Assembly: GCF_964275005.1 (NCBI RefSeq)
Contig: NC_092697.1
Location: forward strand, 16,394,138-16,458,137
Direction: 5' to 3'
Origin: Diadema setosum
Lineage: Eukaryota; Echinodermata; Echinoidea; Diadematoida; Diadematidae
Length of the DNA: 64,000 nucleotides
The position numbers were made by a program, and so were the translations under genes. Below the pieces are notes generated by a model. The model was given only the letters and a program-made list of their open reading frames with translations, was not told where the DNA came from and made no database searches. Each line of letters opens with the position of its first letter. The stretch's first letter is position 1. This document shows positions 53,252 through 64,000 of the stretch, piece after piece.

Positions 53252-53636
53252 TTAAAGGACGAGTTCACCTTCATAGACATGTGGGTTTAGTGAATGCAGC
53301 AATATTAGTAGAACACATCAGTGAGAGTTTGAGGAAAATTGGACAATTCGTTCAAAAGTTATGAATTTTTGAAGTTTCTGCTCAGTCACAACTGGATGAG
53401 AAGACTACTATGGCTTGTGATGTCACATGAGTACAACGATATACAATGTAAAGAGAGAATAAAGAAAATTCAACATATTTCCATTTTTCTCGCATAACAA
53501 AAGAACACTCAACTTCTCTCTTTCAGAAGGCAGGGGGAATAATATTACCCTAGGCTTAATATACATCAGTAACAAGTCGAAGAAGTGTGCACTTTATTCA
53601 AAAAATAAAGTTTTGTGAACTTCTCTTTTTATTTTC

Positions 53637-56631
53637 GGGTCAATCCACGTCAAATCATCCAATTTTCAGAAAAGTTGTCACCCGACCCCCTCCGATTTTC
53701 TTTAAAATCGCACCAAATGTTCCCCAAAGTGTCTGACGGAAAATCCCAAAATATTTTGCCCCAAGGTCAATTGGTTGCTAAGATACAGCCTCACATAGCA
53801 ACCGGTGCGCATTCCAAAATATGAGTTAAAAGAAAATTAGGCATTTTTGATTGACTGTTTTAGCATGGATATTAATGCAAAAATGCTCATTATCTGGAAA
53901 TTGAGAGAACTTTATAGTCTTTGCAAGAAAACCTTACTGTGACGCGAAATTGACTTTTCGTTAACGTGCACGAGGTCACCGAAAATGGTGTTAAATGTTA
54001 ATTTTGAAAATTTTAATGCATATTTAGAGGCTAATATCTTCCACATTTCATCACCTTAGGTTCTAAAATATTATGCTGTTGAAGGCTTTGACTTGCTCAG
54101 TAATTTTGAAAAAAATCAGCGCATTCATGCGCACCGTTTTTACGGAGAGCGCCCTCAAAGTTGACAAAAATGAAAAATGTGCCAAATTCAAGGTCACGGA
54201 TCACCCTTCGTCCCACCTAGGAATGGCATCAATTTTTGTGTATTGATAGACATTTACCTATGTTATCTTGGGTTACCAAAGAAATTTTGCTACCGAAATG
54301 TTCAATGGCAAATTTACCCCACCGAAAATGGTCGTAAACGGCCAAATTTCCATGTAATATCACATATTGGGTTTAGAGGACATTTCAAATGTCCACACTT
54401 TCAAGATGAAAAGCACTAGCCCTGTGATATTTGCAGTAGGCATAGTCTGTTATACATATTTCAGCAATATATACCACAAAACACTTTTATTACTTAATAA
54501 TGACCTTGAAATTTAATCCAAAATTTGATAAAAACAATAAATTGCTCCATTTTCCTCATTGCACTGCATACAAATACGTGTTTTGAAAGACATTTCACAG
54601 AGCAATATTTCAAGAATTATGAAAGCTGAAAGCCTACCTTATTAAGGTTCTAAAGTATTTGTGCTCTTCTTTCAGATTTAGTGTCAATTTGATCATGAAT
54701 GTTTTACCCTTGACCTTGAAGCCCTTCTAAAAATAGCTGTAAATTTGTTAACTACAAATTACACACACGACAGGTGTATTATGGCATGATATACTTGTGA
54801 TTCTTTCACAAACACAAAAGCTTTTTATGGTGTAAATGTATATACTGGAATTAATCTACACTCATGCTTGCAAGATATGTTACAATTAATAACTTTGTTC
54901 TGACAATGCCCTCAATTTATGACCTTCAAAATCATGAGAAATGCCTATTCCTCTCCATAAAGACCTGTATTATGTACTGAATAATAGTTAATAATATGGA
55001 CGTTGCGCCCAACATATATAGATTCTTATTCTAGCCTGTGAAACGCACATTAAAAGGACTAAGAGTCTTCTTTTTCAGGGGATTCGTTCTGTACCTTATG
55101 AAAACTTCCAAAATCATTTCAATTCTTATGTATTTTCTTGTTTTTGGAATTTCTTATGTATTTCTTTGTTTTTCATTTTCTAAAGCATAACTGAGTTTTC
55201 TTGTATTGGAAATTGTCACGGGCCACTTTTCTACCATAACCAGAATAAAATTAATCAATCAAAGTGATAGAGTTTTTATGAGTTTCCAAACAAAGCACCG
55301 TTTTCCATAGGAAATGCACACAAAATCACAAAATATTACTGTCCCCTTTTTTTATTGAAATTGAGGGTCATTGTCAGAACAAAGTTATTAATTGTAACAT
55401 ATCTTGCAAGCATGAGTGTAGATTAATTCCAGAATATACATTTACACCATAAAAAGCTTTTGTGTTTGCGAAAGAATCACAAGTATATCATGCCATAATA
55501 CACCTGTCGTGTGTGTAATTTGTAGTTAACAAATTTACAGCTATTTTTAGAAGGGCTTCAAGGTCAAGGGTAAAACATTCATGATCAAATTGACACTAAA
55601 TCTGAAAGAAGAGCACAAATACTTTAGAACCTTAGTAAGGTAGGCTTTCAGCTTTCATAATTCTTGAAATATTGCTCTGTGAAATGTCTTTCAAAACACG
55701 TATTTATATGCAGTGCAATGAGGAAAATGGAGCAATTTATTGTTTTTATCAAATTTTGGATTAAATTTCAAGGTCATTATTAAGTAATAAATGTGTTTTG
55801 TGGTATATATTACTAAAATATGTATAACAGACTATGCCTACTGCAAATATCACAGGGCTAGTGCTTTTCATCTTGAAAGTGTGGACATTTGAAATGTCCT
55901 CTAAACCCATTATGTGATATTACATGGAAATTTGGCCGTTTCCGACCATTTTCGGTGGGGTAAATTTGCCATTGAACATTTCGGTAGCAAAATTTCTTTG
56001 GTAACCCAAGATAACATAGGTAAATGTCTATCAATACACAAAAATTGATGCCATTCCTAGGTGGGACGAAGGGTGATCCGTGACCTTGAATTTGGCACAT
56101 TTTTCATTTTTGTCAACTTTGAGGGCGCTCTCCGTAAAAACGGTGCGCATGAATGCGCTGATTTTTTTCAAAATTACTGAGCAAGTCAAAGCCTTCAACA
56201 GCATAATATTTTAGAACCTAAGGTGATGAAATGTGGAAGATATTAGCCTCTAAATATGCATTAAAATTTTCAAAATTAACATTTAACACCATTTTCGGTG
56301 ACCTCGTGCACGTTAACGAAAAGTCAATTTCGCGTCACAGTAAGGTTTTCTTGCAAAGACTATAAAGTTCTCTCAATTTCCAGATAATGAACATTTTTGC
56401 ATTAATATCCATGCTAAAACAGTCAATCAAAAATGCCTAATTTTCTTTTAACTAATATTTTGGAATGCGCACCGGTTGCTATGTGAGGCTGTATCTTAGC
56501 AACCAATTGACCTTGGGGCAAAATATTTTGGGATTTTCCGTCAGACACATTGGGGAACATTTGGTGCGATTTTTAAGAAAATCGGAGGGGGTCGGGTGAC
56601 AAGCACTGGATGATTTGACGTGGATTGACCC
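53637..56631. mobile_element. 2995-bp foldback with 1.28-kb near-identical arms
   Basis: Starts GGGTCAATCCACGTCAAATC and ends with its complement. Arms run 53637 to about 54918 and about 55361 to 56631 and differ at only scattered bases. TTTC flanks both sides (53633-53636, 56632-56635), a candidate 4-bp target duplication. Each arm holds the same 80-codon frame (54177 + and 56100 -), best explained by arm identity. The loop (about 440 bp) carries a reversed piggyBac-MITE fragment. No transposase. Superfamily not assigned. Confidence 0.85.
55095..55330 (-). mobile_element. piggyBac-like MITE internal fragment, reversed, in foldback loop
   Basis: Read on the minus strand, it follows the same order as 62150-62400: 'tttcctatgg', 'ctcataaaaac', 'tttattctggttatggtagaaa', 'aaatacataagaaatt'. 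Diverged but collinear over about 230 bases. Confidence 0.6.
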
Positions 56632-56837
56632 TTTCCTTATATCGTTGTACGCATGTGACATCATACACTGTAGTAGTCTTCTCATCCAGCAGTGACTGCA
56701 CAGATACTTTAAAAATTCATAACTTTTGAACGGATTGTCTGACTTTCCTCAAACTTTCACTGATGTGTTCTACTAATATTGCTGCATTCTCTCAATCCTT
56801 ATGTACAGTTGTATATGAGGGTAGACTTGTCCTTTAA

Positions 56838-57466
56838 GTGCTGTTGAATATACAAAATGTGAACAATAGTTCTAATAAAAATGTTTCAAACTACATGTAA
56901 GCCGTCTACAGTTACGGTTTATTGAGAAAAATACTAATATCTCCTTATATTTTAGGCTTTATTGCTAACTTTTTATATGGTAGGACATTTTGTGGTACAA
57001 CAAACCTACGTTTTTATGCATTAAGTGTGATATCTTAAACATTTTTAAAATCACTGCTCCCAAAGGTAAACAAGACCTTTAATATTAATAAGTCAGAGCT
57101 AAGAGTTTACCGTATACTGAGAATTTGTGTTAGTGTACAGGATGTGGCAAACACCAACATATCATAGAACTTTTAAGTGAAGGGGATGAACAGTAAGTAC
57201 AAGGGTTGTAACCTTTTACCTATAGAAGACTCAAGAGTTATCAAGCAATAAATCGTTCCTTTGATATTGGCACTCCAGCAAAGCACTGAAGTGTGACTGT
57301 GATCTCTAATAGAAGATGATAACTACATATTTTACATGCTAAAAATGCAATTTTCTTGCATTTTACAACAGTTTGGACTTTTTATCTCTCAGATAAGGAT
57401 GCTTTTAATCACAGGCAATGTCACAGCTATGTTTAGAGCAGCCTTTTGCGCATTTTATCCTTACAG
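56838..57466. other. AT-rich DNA before the first zyg11b coding exon
   Basis: Probably 5' intron. It ends in a clear pyrimidine tract and TTACAG acceptor at 57466. The open frame that extends upstream through here is non-coding read-through. Confidence 0.5.
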
Positions 57467-58502
57467 GTTAGAAATAGACCGCCCAGAAACAATGACTACG
57501 GGGACTGCCTCACCTGAGCCTCTCCAAAAATTGTGCCTTGAGTATGTTGCAAGGAACCTGCCAAAGTTTTGCTGTGAGTATACCTCACTGGAGAGTGAGC
57601 ACACAGAGCCGAGACTCTTTCTCAAATCACCCGAGGTGAAGCTGCATCGTGATCTTGCTGAGCAGCTTCTGAGAACACTCAGTGAGATGCGTCAGCTTAG
57701 GGACTACACACTCAGCCTCTTTGCCAATCAGAATCTTGTCTCCCTGCGCAAGGCATGTATTCGGAACGCGACGCTGTCATCGCGGGGACTGCGTGCCCTG
57801 TCCGGGCATCAGCTCCTGGAGCTGGATGCAGCTGGTGTTCGCAATGTCAACGTCAATGACATCATTGGGGCTCTAGGCGAGTGGACGCGCAGAAACCTGC
57901 GCTCCCTGAACGTTAGTAACTGTACATTCATGAACAATTCCAAATTCTGCATAGTGATTTCCCTTCCTCAACTCAGGCTTTTGCGACACCTCAATGTCAG
58001 CTACACAGAATTTGGGAACAACCTGGGACTAGAGTGGGTGGCAGAGGACCTAATACATCTTGAGAGCCTGGACATTTCAGGTACCCTAGTCTACAACATC
58101 GCACCACTGACAAAACTCACTGAATTGAAATCGTTGTCGATGTATCACACACGGGTGGCGGAGAAGGACATACCCTCTACAGTAGCACAGCTTCCTGCCT
58201 TGCGACATCTGGACATTTCACAGGACATGCATCCGGTACGGGACAGCTCCCATGAAGCAGGGATCAATGCTCTGCTGACAATGGACGGTGCCCTCCCGCA
58301 CCTGGTGTCGCTGGACATTTCGGCACGAGATAACATTCGCGAAGAGGCTCTGCAGCATTTTGTGAGCACCAGGCGGAATTTAAGATTCTTGGGGTTAACG
58401 CTGACTCAAGGGGTAGCCAACGATCGACAGACCCCCAGAGACATGTGTTCAGAGGACTTCCTGACTAATGAGGAACACCAACTCTTCAGGCCAGAGCTGA
58501 AG
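57467..58502 (+). CDS. zyg11b: zyg11b exon: start codon and LRR domain
   Basis: Acceptor TTACAG at 57461-57466, 25 bases of leader, ATG at 57492 (first Met in a fitting context, followed by the PLQKLCL box), 337 codons, donor GTATAA after AAG. The upstream in-frame Met codons lie 5' of the acceptor and are rejected. Contains the LRRs and ends FLTNEEHQLFRPELK, matching the FLTGEGHLK junction in vertebrate ZYG11B. Confidence 0.92.
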
Positions 58503-59889
58503 GTATAAATACAGTCGTATTATCACATTACCATTTTATCTCGTTCAGTTAAATGTGAGGACAATGTACATTTGTACTATGATATTATACAGTGTAGTGT
58601 GCTACTGACATGCAGAACTACATTTCCTTCATGTTTACATCAGGATTCATGCATGAGAAGTGATTTTTCAGAACACCATGTGTGGTACTTGATCAACTGA
58701 GCTTTAACCCTAACTAGGCCGGGGGGCCGCCCCCCTCAACATTCCGTGCGATGTTTCGGCATTGCAAAGAGCTATCGCAGCGATGTTTTATGACTTTTTT
58801 CTTTCGAGTCTCCCGCAACTTTTGACACCAAATTTGCGACGCCTGGGAACGCGGTCCCAAAGTTACGCATAAGTGTGTGCATGCATGTCAGACCAAAAAT
58901 TGCTCAAAAACGTGAATTCTTGTACAATATCAATGCAAACTGTGCTTACAGTCGAATTTCATAAAAGCATGATTATTTTGGGGTTTTATTGATTAAAATC
59001 AATAAATAGCACATTTTCATGTTCGGAACAATGATGCGGACTAATTTCAGCCAAAAAAACAAACAAAAACAAAATGGAAAACAAATAGTCAAAACAATAA
59101 GATACAGGGTACTTAAAAAAAGAAATTTTTCTGATGGCAGAATTTTTTTCATCTACATTTGCCGAGGACACTAAAAAAGAATATTTACTCAAAAAATGTG
59201 CCTGTTTTGAGGTTTATTTTGTGATTTATAGCCAAAAGTCTGATATTTATTCATTATTATGCATAAATTAGCATAATTTAGCATAAATGATAATTTTTTG
59301 ATAAATTTACAGTCTTTTAGATTATATCACAGGCGATGTGCGTGCTAATTTTCATCGCGATTGCGCAGTCGATGGCCCAGAGCTGAAGGGGGGGGGGGGG
59401 GTGGCCTGGGAGCCCCCCCGGCTCTACAGTGTATCATCTACCGAAATAGCCCAGCCTAGTTAGGGTTAAAAAGGACTGTGTGTTCTCTATGGAGTGATTT
59501 CATGTCATATGAAATAGATAAGATACATTGTAGTTTTCAGAAGTACACGACCACCCATTATGTTACTTTGATCATCTAACGCCACATGTTTTGGCACAAG
59601 GAAATCCTCACATGTGTGATTCATCTTAATCTATGCTCATGAATGTCTTGTGTATAGTGGAAGGTTTCTATCATGGGGCACTTCATGCTACATTGTATGT
59701 AGTGCAATGTACGCGTATGTGTCATCTGTGAATCCCACACTTGTGCAGGTCTCGGGCCATGCCACAGAGGGCCAGGTAATTGAAGCTCTGAAGAGGTACA
59801 CTGATCGCCATGACTACGTCCACAAGCTTCTCTGCTGCCTCTTCAGCATGACACAGTTCCTAGAGAAGCCCAGGCCTGATCTGGTGAAG
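57467..59889 (+). CDS. zyg11b: ZYG11B-type LRR/ARM substrate receptor of CUL2 ubiquitin ligase, 3' partial
   Basis: Two exons join in phase 0: CDS from ATG 57492 to 58502 and 59749-59889, giving 384 residues of a protein normally near 740. The N-terminus has a short helical box (PLQKLCLEYVARNLPKF) in the position where ZYG11 proteins bind Elongin C/CUL2; then about ten leucine-rich repeats (RACIRxA-, ELDAAGV-, LRSLNVSNC-, LRHLNVSYT-, LESLDISGT-, LRHLDIS- and LVSLDIS-like). The second exon begins the region leading to the ARM repeats (VSGHATEGQVIEALKRYTDR, LFSMTQFLEKPRPDL), which in ZYG11B reads N-terminal glycine degrons. Similarity is closer to ZYG11B than to ZER1. The ARM domain lies right of the window. 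Confidence 0.9.
58704..59469. mobile_element. piggyBac-like MITE, copy 2, in zyg11b intron
   Basis: TTAA at 58704-58707 and 59466-59469; ends CCCTAACTAGGCCGGG and CCCAGCCTAGTTAGGG (15 of 16 pair). Interior collinear with the copy at 8717 over its whole length ('gagtctcccgcaacttttga', 'cagaccaaaaattgctcaaa', 'attagcataatttagcataa'). 758 bp between the TTAAs. Confidence 0.88.
59749..59889 (+). CDS. zyg11b: zyg11b exon 3' of the LRRs
   Basis: Acceptor CTTGTGCAG, donor GTAGGT; 47 codons, phase 0 at both ends. Reads VSGHATEGQVIEALKRYTDR and CLFSMTQFLEKPRPDLVK, matching the linker into the ARM repeats of ZYG11B. Confidence 0.92.
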
Positions 59890-60427
59890 GTAGGTCAATG
59901 ACCCCTGTCACTAACATCCATTAGCTATAAACTCTGCATTGCTAGTCAGATGGACTGATAGATTTGAATGCAGTAAGATGCCACATATTTCATTGTGATT
60001 TTATTTTTCACAAGTTAAACACCAACATATATTTTTGACATTGATACAACTTGTATGCCCGATTATTTCCTCCTATACATGTACTGTACTACTGTATGTA
60101 GATCTCATAGCATGAATGTAATGAAAGTCAGTTTCACAATTAGAAATGTCTATTTTGGATTGATTGATTTTAAGGGATAATTTCTCATTCTTTCTCTTTG
60201 GTTCTCAATTATTTCTTTAACCACTTCCTTGTCTTGCAAGTTCTGATTCAGGAAATACAAAATGAATGCTGTAAATTCTAGTGCAACAGGTACAGCATTA
60301 TTTGCAGACAGGAGTACACACATCACTGGTTTCATGACCTCCAAACTTGATATCCCTACAGGCACTTTGCATGTTTCTCTCGTGTACAATGTGGGAACCA
60401 CCTATTTATAGGGCATATTATTTGTTT

Positions 60428-60520
60428 TTAACCTGTTGAGGATGAGTCCCGAGTGTACTCGGGCAGGTGTTTATGGGAAATGTGTTTTGTAGCAAAATCA
60501 AACCGTCCTCAACGGGTTAA
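60428..60520. mobile_element. 85-bp piggyBac-like mini-MITE, copy 2
   Basis: TTAA at 60428-60431, CCTGTTGAGGATGAG, then 'tatgggaaatg' and 'ttttgtagcaaaa', ending ATCAAACCGTCCTCAACGGG and TTAA (60517-60520). Matches the copy at 40112-40203 in opposite orientation. Confidence 0.85.
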
Positions 60521-62670
60521 CCCTCCTTGACGTTTCACGCAATAATTCTGCAACATCAGAAGGCATTGTCGTGAGGCTTCTCTCCCTTTTTTTTATGCTT
60601 CCGCCACGAAGTGGTGCCGGAGGCATTATGTTTTCGGGTTGTCCGTCCGTCCGTCCGTCCGTCCTTCCGTCCGTAATGAATTTTGTGGACAAGGTAACTA
60701 TCGAAACCTGTTGAGGTATCCTAATGAAACTTGGCATGTATGTGTATTAGGGGGTGAAGTTGTGCCTATCAACTTTTGGGTGCACATGCTCAAGGTCAAA
60801 GGTCAAAAGGTCAAGGTCAAATACATAAAATTTCACTATTTCCACCATATCTATTGAATGCCTGAAGATATTTTCTTGAAACTTAGTGTATACATGTTTT
60901 ACCCAATTAAGATTCTCTGGTGAAAGTTTGGGTCATGAGGTCAAAGGTCAAAGGTCAAAAGGTCAGGGTCAAATACATAAAATTTCACTATTTCCACCAT
61001 ATCTATTGAATGCCTGAAGAGATTTTCTTGAAACTTAGTGTATACATGTATTACCCAATTAAGATTCTCTGGTGAAAGTTTGGGTCATGAGGTCAAAGGT
61101 CAAAGGTCAAAAGGTCAGGGTCAAATACATAAAATTTCACTATTTCCACCATATCTATTGAATGCCTGAAGAGATTTTCTTGAAACTTAGTGTATACATG
61201 TATTACCCAATTAAGATTCTCTGGTGAAAGTTTGGGTCATGAGGTCAAAGGTCAAAAGGTCAAGTAAAAATATTAAAACTTCTTTTTTTTCTCCGTACCT
61301 TGGAAAATTGTTCAAGGTATCTTCATGGAACATAGTATATGCATGTACTGACTGGAAGTGATTATCTAGAGAATGTAGGGTTCATGGGGTCAAAGGTCAG
61401 GGGTCAAAGGTCAAGTGCAAGACTTCAAAATGTTACTATTACCCTCATATTTATGCAATGCCAGCAGGGTTATTTTTTTACACTTGGTGTATGCGTGTGT
61501 AACCTAATAGAAATTCTCTGGAAAGTTTTTTTTTTTCTCTTTTTGCCTCAAAGGTCAGAAGGTCAAAGATCAAGTGAAAGTGCTGAACTAACTTTTTCCT
61601 CCATATCTCGGAAGTGGCTCAAGTTACCTTGAAACTTAGTACATATTATGCATGTTCTACCTGAAAGTAATTATCTTATGAATTTTAGGGTCAAGGGCCA
61701 GATGAAAATGGTAACAATTTACTATTCAATTCAGAAATTGCACTTTTTCTCCACACCTGTACCTTGAAAATTACTCAATGCCTAAATGTATGAATGGGTC
61801 AAAGTCAAGTTAAAGTCCTTAAATCCCTAGATACATGCTCTCCTATTCATCCAATTAAACCTACGTCAAGGAAGGTGAACATTCAACACATTTGTGACAA
61901 ACTTGTCATTCCAATATTTTGCCAATTTTATGAAAACGTAATCACACAGTGTCCACATGTACTATCTAGACCTATTGGGAAAATCATGCATTATGGCGGA
62001 GGCATACCAGTCGCCAAAGCGACATTTCTAGTTTTTTTTTATATAAAAGTCTCCCGCAACTTTTGAGACCACATTTGCAGCATCTGCACGTACCGTTATG
62101 AAGCCACGCCAATTTTGTAGGTTTTGCATGTCGCCACAAATGGGCATAATTATGATCTTGTGTAACATTTCCTATGAAAAACAGTGCTCTGTCATGAAAC
62201 TCCTAAAAACCTGAGCATTTTTATTATCACTTTATTGGATTAGTTTTTAGGTTTTTGATATTATGGTAGAAAGTGGTCAGTGACTTTAGAGAAAATCATT
62301 TTTAAAGTCAAAAGAGGAAATACATTAATTCAAAGAACAATAAAATGTATAAGAAAGAATTGAAATGACTTTTGAACATTTTTATGATGTAAAGTTGTTG
62401 AATACCCGTGTTAAACAGATATAATACAAACTAAAATTTTGCCTCTCAATGCTAAATTGGTGTTTAACAGGCTGAAATAAGATCTTGAACTTAATTTACA
62501 TGATTAATTGATTGAAATTAGAAAGTGAGACAATTTCAAAAAATCTTTAGACACACTCGTAGATTATGATGTGGGTGATCACACCACTGATGGTAGAAAT
62601 CTTGGGGGGGGGGGGGGATGGAATCTGCTTCCTCCGTATAGCCAAAACAGCCAAGCCTGATTAGGGTTTT
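60517..62670. mobile_element. piggyBac-like MITE, copy 3, interrupted by helentron-like element
   Basis: 5' part 60517-60593 (TTAA, CCCTCCTTGACG, 'ttcacgcaataattctgcaa'); 3' part 62034-62666 ('aaaagtctcccgcaactttt', 'acaataaaatgtataagaaa', ending 'aagcctgattaggg'). Joined, they parallel the copy at 58704 but are more diverged. The right TTAA is lost. Confidence 0.78.
60594..62033 (+). mobile_element. Helentron-like non-autonomous element (HINE/DINE-like), copy 2
   Basis: Same ends and order as the element at 1902: ATGCTTCCGCC hairpin, a longer (GTCC)n tract at 60638-60664, GTGGACAAGGTAAC core, three 152-bp AGGTCA-rich units (near 60780-61240) instead of two, the shared AT-rich right half, GGCGGAGGCAT, hairpin GTCGC-caaa-GCGAC and CTAG before T. 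Inserted within a run of T in a piggyBac MITE. Non-coding; the 97-codon frame inside is spurious. Confidence 0.8.
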
Positions 62671-64000
62671 TAAAACACTTGTGTGACAATTTGATCACTG
62701 ACACTGCATGAAATCATGTCCAATTTAAATTACATAGTCATAGTGTTAATTCAAAAGGAGGTAAGAGATGAAGAAAAGCAATTTTATTTCATGAAAAACA
62801 TTGTGTGAATGCAAGCATCCATCCACATCACCCAAGTCAATAAAGGGAATTGTGACATTGCAGTGTTCTGATGCAGGTAGTTTGCTTATAAAAAGATTTT
62901 TAGGAGTTCTGCAACAACATCCTGGTCAGAGTGCAGTTCACATCAGGATGTATGCTCTTTACTCAATGAGTATTTTTTTTTTTTTTTGTACATGTAGTTC
63001 TAGGTAGTGTTTGTGTTACAATATATCTCAGTTTTTACCATAAAAATGTATTAGTTCCTACATCATTTACTCAAATTACTTTGAACAATTTTCGTAATGT
63101 TTCCAAGTGACAGGTGTTTTGTTTCCAAGAAGCCACAGTAAAATGTATCTTTAGAGGCTATGAAAGTACATATTTGTGCTGATACCAAATGTTACATGTG
63201 GATGTGGGAGTCAATCATTTTGTGAATAAATGCCATTATCTCACCGTACATGGTACACTGTGAACAGCAGGAATAGAGAGTTTCATGTCAAAGCAGTTTA
63301 AGATCTCGTACAACCTTACAGGGCTAGAAAGACGAGTAGGTTTGCACAACATTCTTGAACTATAGCATTGTTTCCATTGGAATACATAGTGGAAGTAGGT
63401 CTTTTGGTGTGTATTAATGCGTTAGTACTTCAGTGTGCAGTGTAGGGAAAGGATTGTGATGGTGTGAACTTTGTAAAAATTGCATTCTTGCCTTTGAGAG
63501 AAATGTAGTATCCCCAAGGCACACAGCCAAGTGGCAATAGTGGCTGGCAATATTGATGGTAGTACACCATTGAATTAATGCATACACACCATTAAATGAA
63601 TTAATGATCAGTTTTATTCTTCATGGAAAAGCGAATAGGTATGGACACATTGGTACTTTAAAACCACTACCAGCTCATTTGTTTAAGTATCAACAGTTGA
63701 GGCATAGTGCAATTATACATTACTGTCATGTTGATGATTTGGAATTATTACTGTACGTGCTTCCTGTTTCAGATCATGTCAAATAATGAATCATTCTTAC
63801 GTCACTTATTAGTTGAGTAGAACCTGAACCCATCTCAAATAACAGATTGATTTTAAAATCAGTTCCTTTAGGGGGGGGGGGGGGGGGTAGATGTACCTAA
63901 AATGTATTAAAGATTGTAGGAAATGCTTTTTTTTCCCCCTCTGTTTTTGTGAACCTGCCCTTGCAGGTTCAGACACATGAATCATCTCCCTTATGATGAC
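62671..64000. other. zyg11b intron, no further exon identified
   Basis: AT-rich with a T-run at 62974-62987 and a G-run at 63872-63888. A CAG acceptor-like site at 63960-63965 is followed by 35 bases whose in-phase reading has a stop, so no exon is called. Confidence 0.45.

Larger units (their letters stand above)
53252..56837. mobile_element. Foldback MITE, 'AAAGGACGAGTTCACC' family, split by an insertion
   Basis: Left half 53252-53636, right half 56632-56837. Both halves match the intact copy at 41852. TTAA occurs at 53252-53255 and 56834-56837. Removing 53637-56631 and one TTTC restores the continuity seen in the intact copy at 'tattttccttatat'. Confidence 0.8.

Noticed and set aside
54177..56100. 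Identical 80-codon frames on opposite strands
   Set aside because: They are the same segment of the two foldback arms. Identity of the frames follows from identity of the DNA and is not evidence of a protein.
57336..57491. Upstream Met codons in frame with zyg11b
   Set aside because: They lie 5' of a strong pyrimidine tract and TTACAG acceptor at 57466; the sequence there is AT-rich intron-like and does not resemble ZYG11 N-termini.
60150..60401. Minus-strand 83-codon frame in a zyg11b intron
   Set aside because: Contains plausible helix-like residues but no recognised family, no acceptor and no partner exon. Left unannotated.
63966..64000. Possible next zyg11b exon after CCCTTGCAG at the window edge
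   Set aside because: The preceding exon ends in phase 0, and in that phase this stretch meets TGA after nine codons. Another phase reads acceptably but would need an unseen exon in between.

Overview
This is nuclear DNA from a marine invertebrate animal, most likely an echinoderm such as a sea urchin. The organism call is an inference. It rests on three intron-containing genes with close vertebrate counterparts, AT-rich non-coding sequence, and very dense MITE, foldback and helentron-like repeats. No bacterial-style operon, rRNA, tRNA or CRISPR array was seen.

Three genes can be reconstructed by joining exons across splice sites. (1) A MIER1/MIER3-type co-repressor on the + strand (131-7429): seven exons join in frame into 461 codons plus stop, carrying an acidic region, ELM2 and SANT domains and a basic nuclear localisation motif. 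Its 5' end lies outside the window. (2) DIMT1, the 18S rRNA adenine dimethylase, on the - strand (44146 down to 32308): eleven exons give a complete 306-residue protein. One of its introns uses a GC-AG boundary. (3) A ZYG11B-type substrate receptor of a CUL2 ubiquitin ligase on the + strand (57467-59889 and beyond): the LRR exon and the next exon are present and the remainder runs off the right edge. mier1 and dimt1 converge, with about 25 kb of gene-free DNA between them. dimt1 and zyg11b diverge.

The rest is mostly mobile-element debris. The 20.8-28.3 kb stretch is a graveyard of broken retroelements: a Ty3/gypsy element with a 168-bp LTR and gag, BEL/Pao gag and protease, a gypsy integrase scrap, a piggyBac transposase, a BEL N-terminal coil and a second gypsy gag-protease. 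CR1/L2-like LINE 3' ends lie at 28.7-29.3 kb and 45.1-45.8 kb, with a short copy at 49.8 kb. Small non-autonomous DNA elements are everywhere: TTAA-flanked piggyBac-like MITEs of about 760-790 bp and of 85 bp, TA-flanked pogo/Tigger-like MITEs, a hAT-like MITE and several long foldbacks.

The most interesting structures are: (a) two helentron-type (HINE/DINE-like) elements whose 152-bp internal repeats carry DR1-spaced AGGTCA arrays, the nuclear-receptor half-site, one in a mier1 intron and one in a zyg11b intron; (b) the second of these nested in a piggyBac MITE that shares its TTAA with an 85-bp MITE; (c) a 3-kb foldback nested in another MITE, with a loop holding a reversed piggyBac-MITE fragment; (d) a decayed piggyBac transposase behind a 5' end related to the dispersed MITEs, which identifies a likely source; and (e) several perfect hairpins and palindromes. 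Coordinates of repeats come from reading by eye and may be off by a few bases. No alignment or database search was run.
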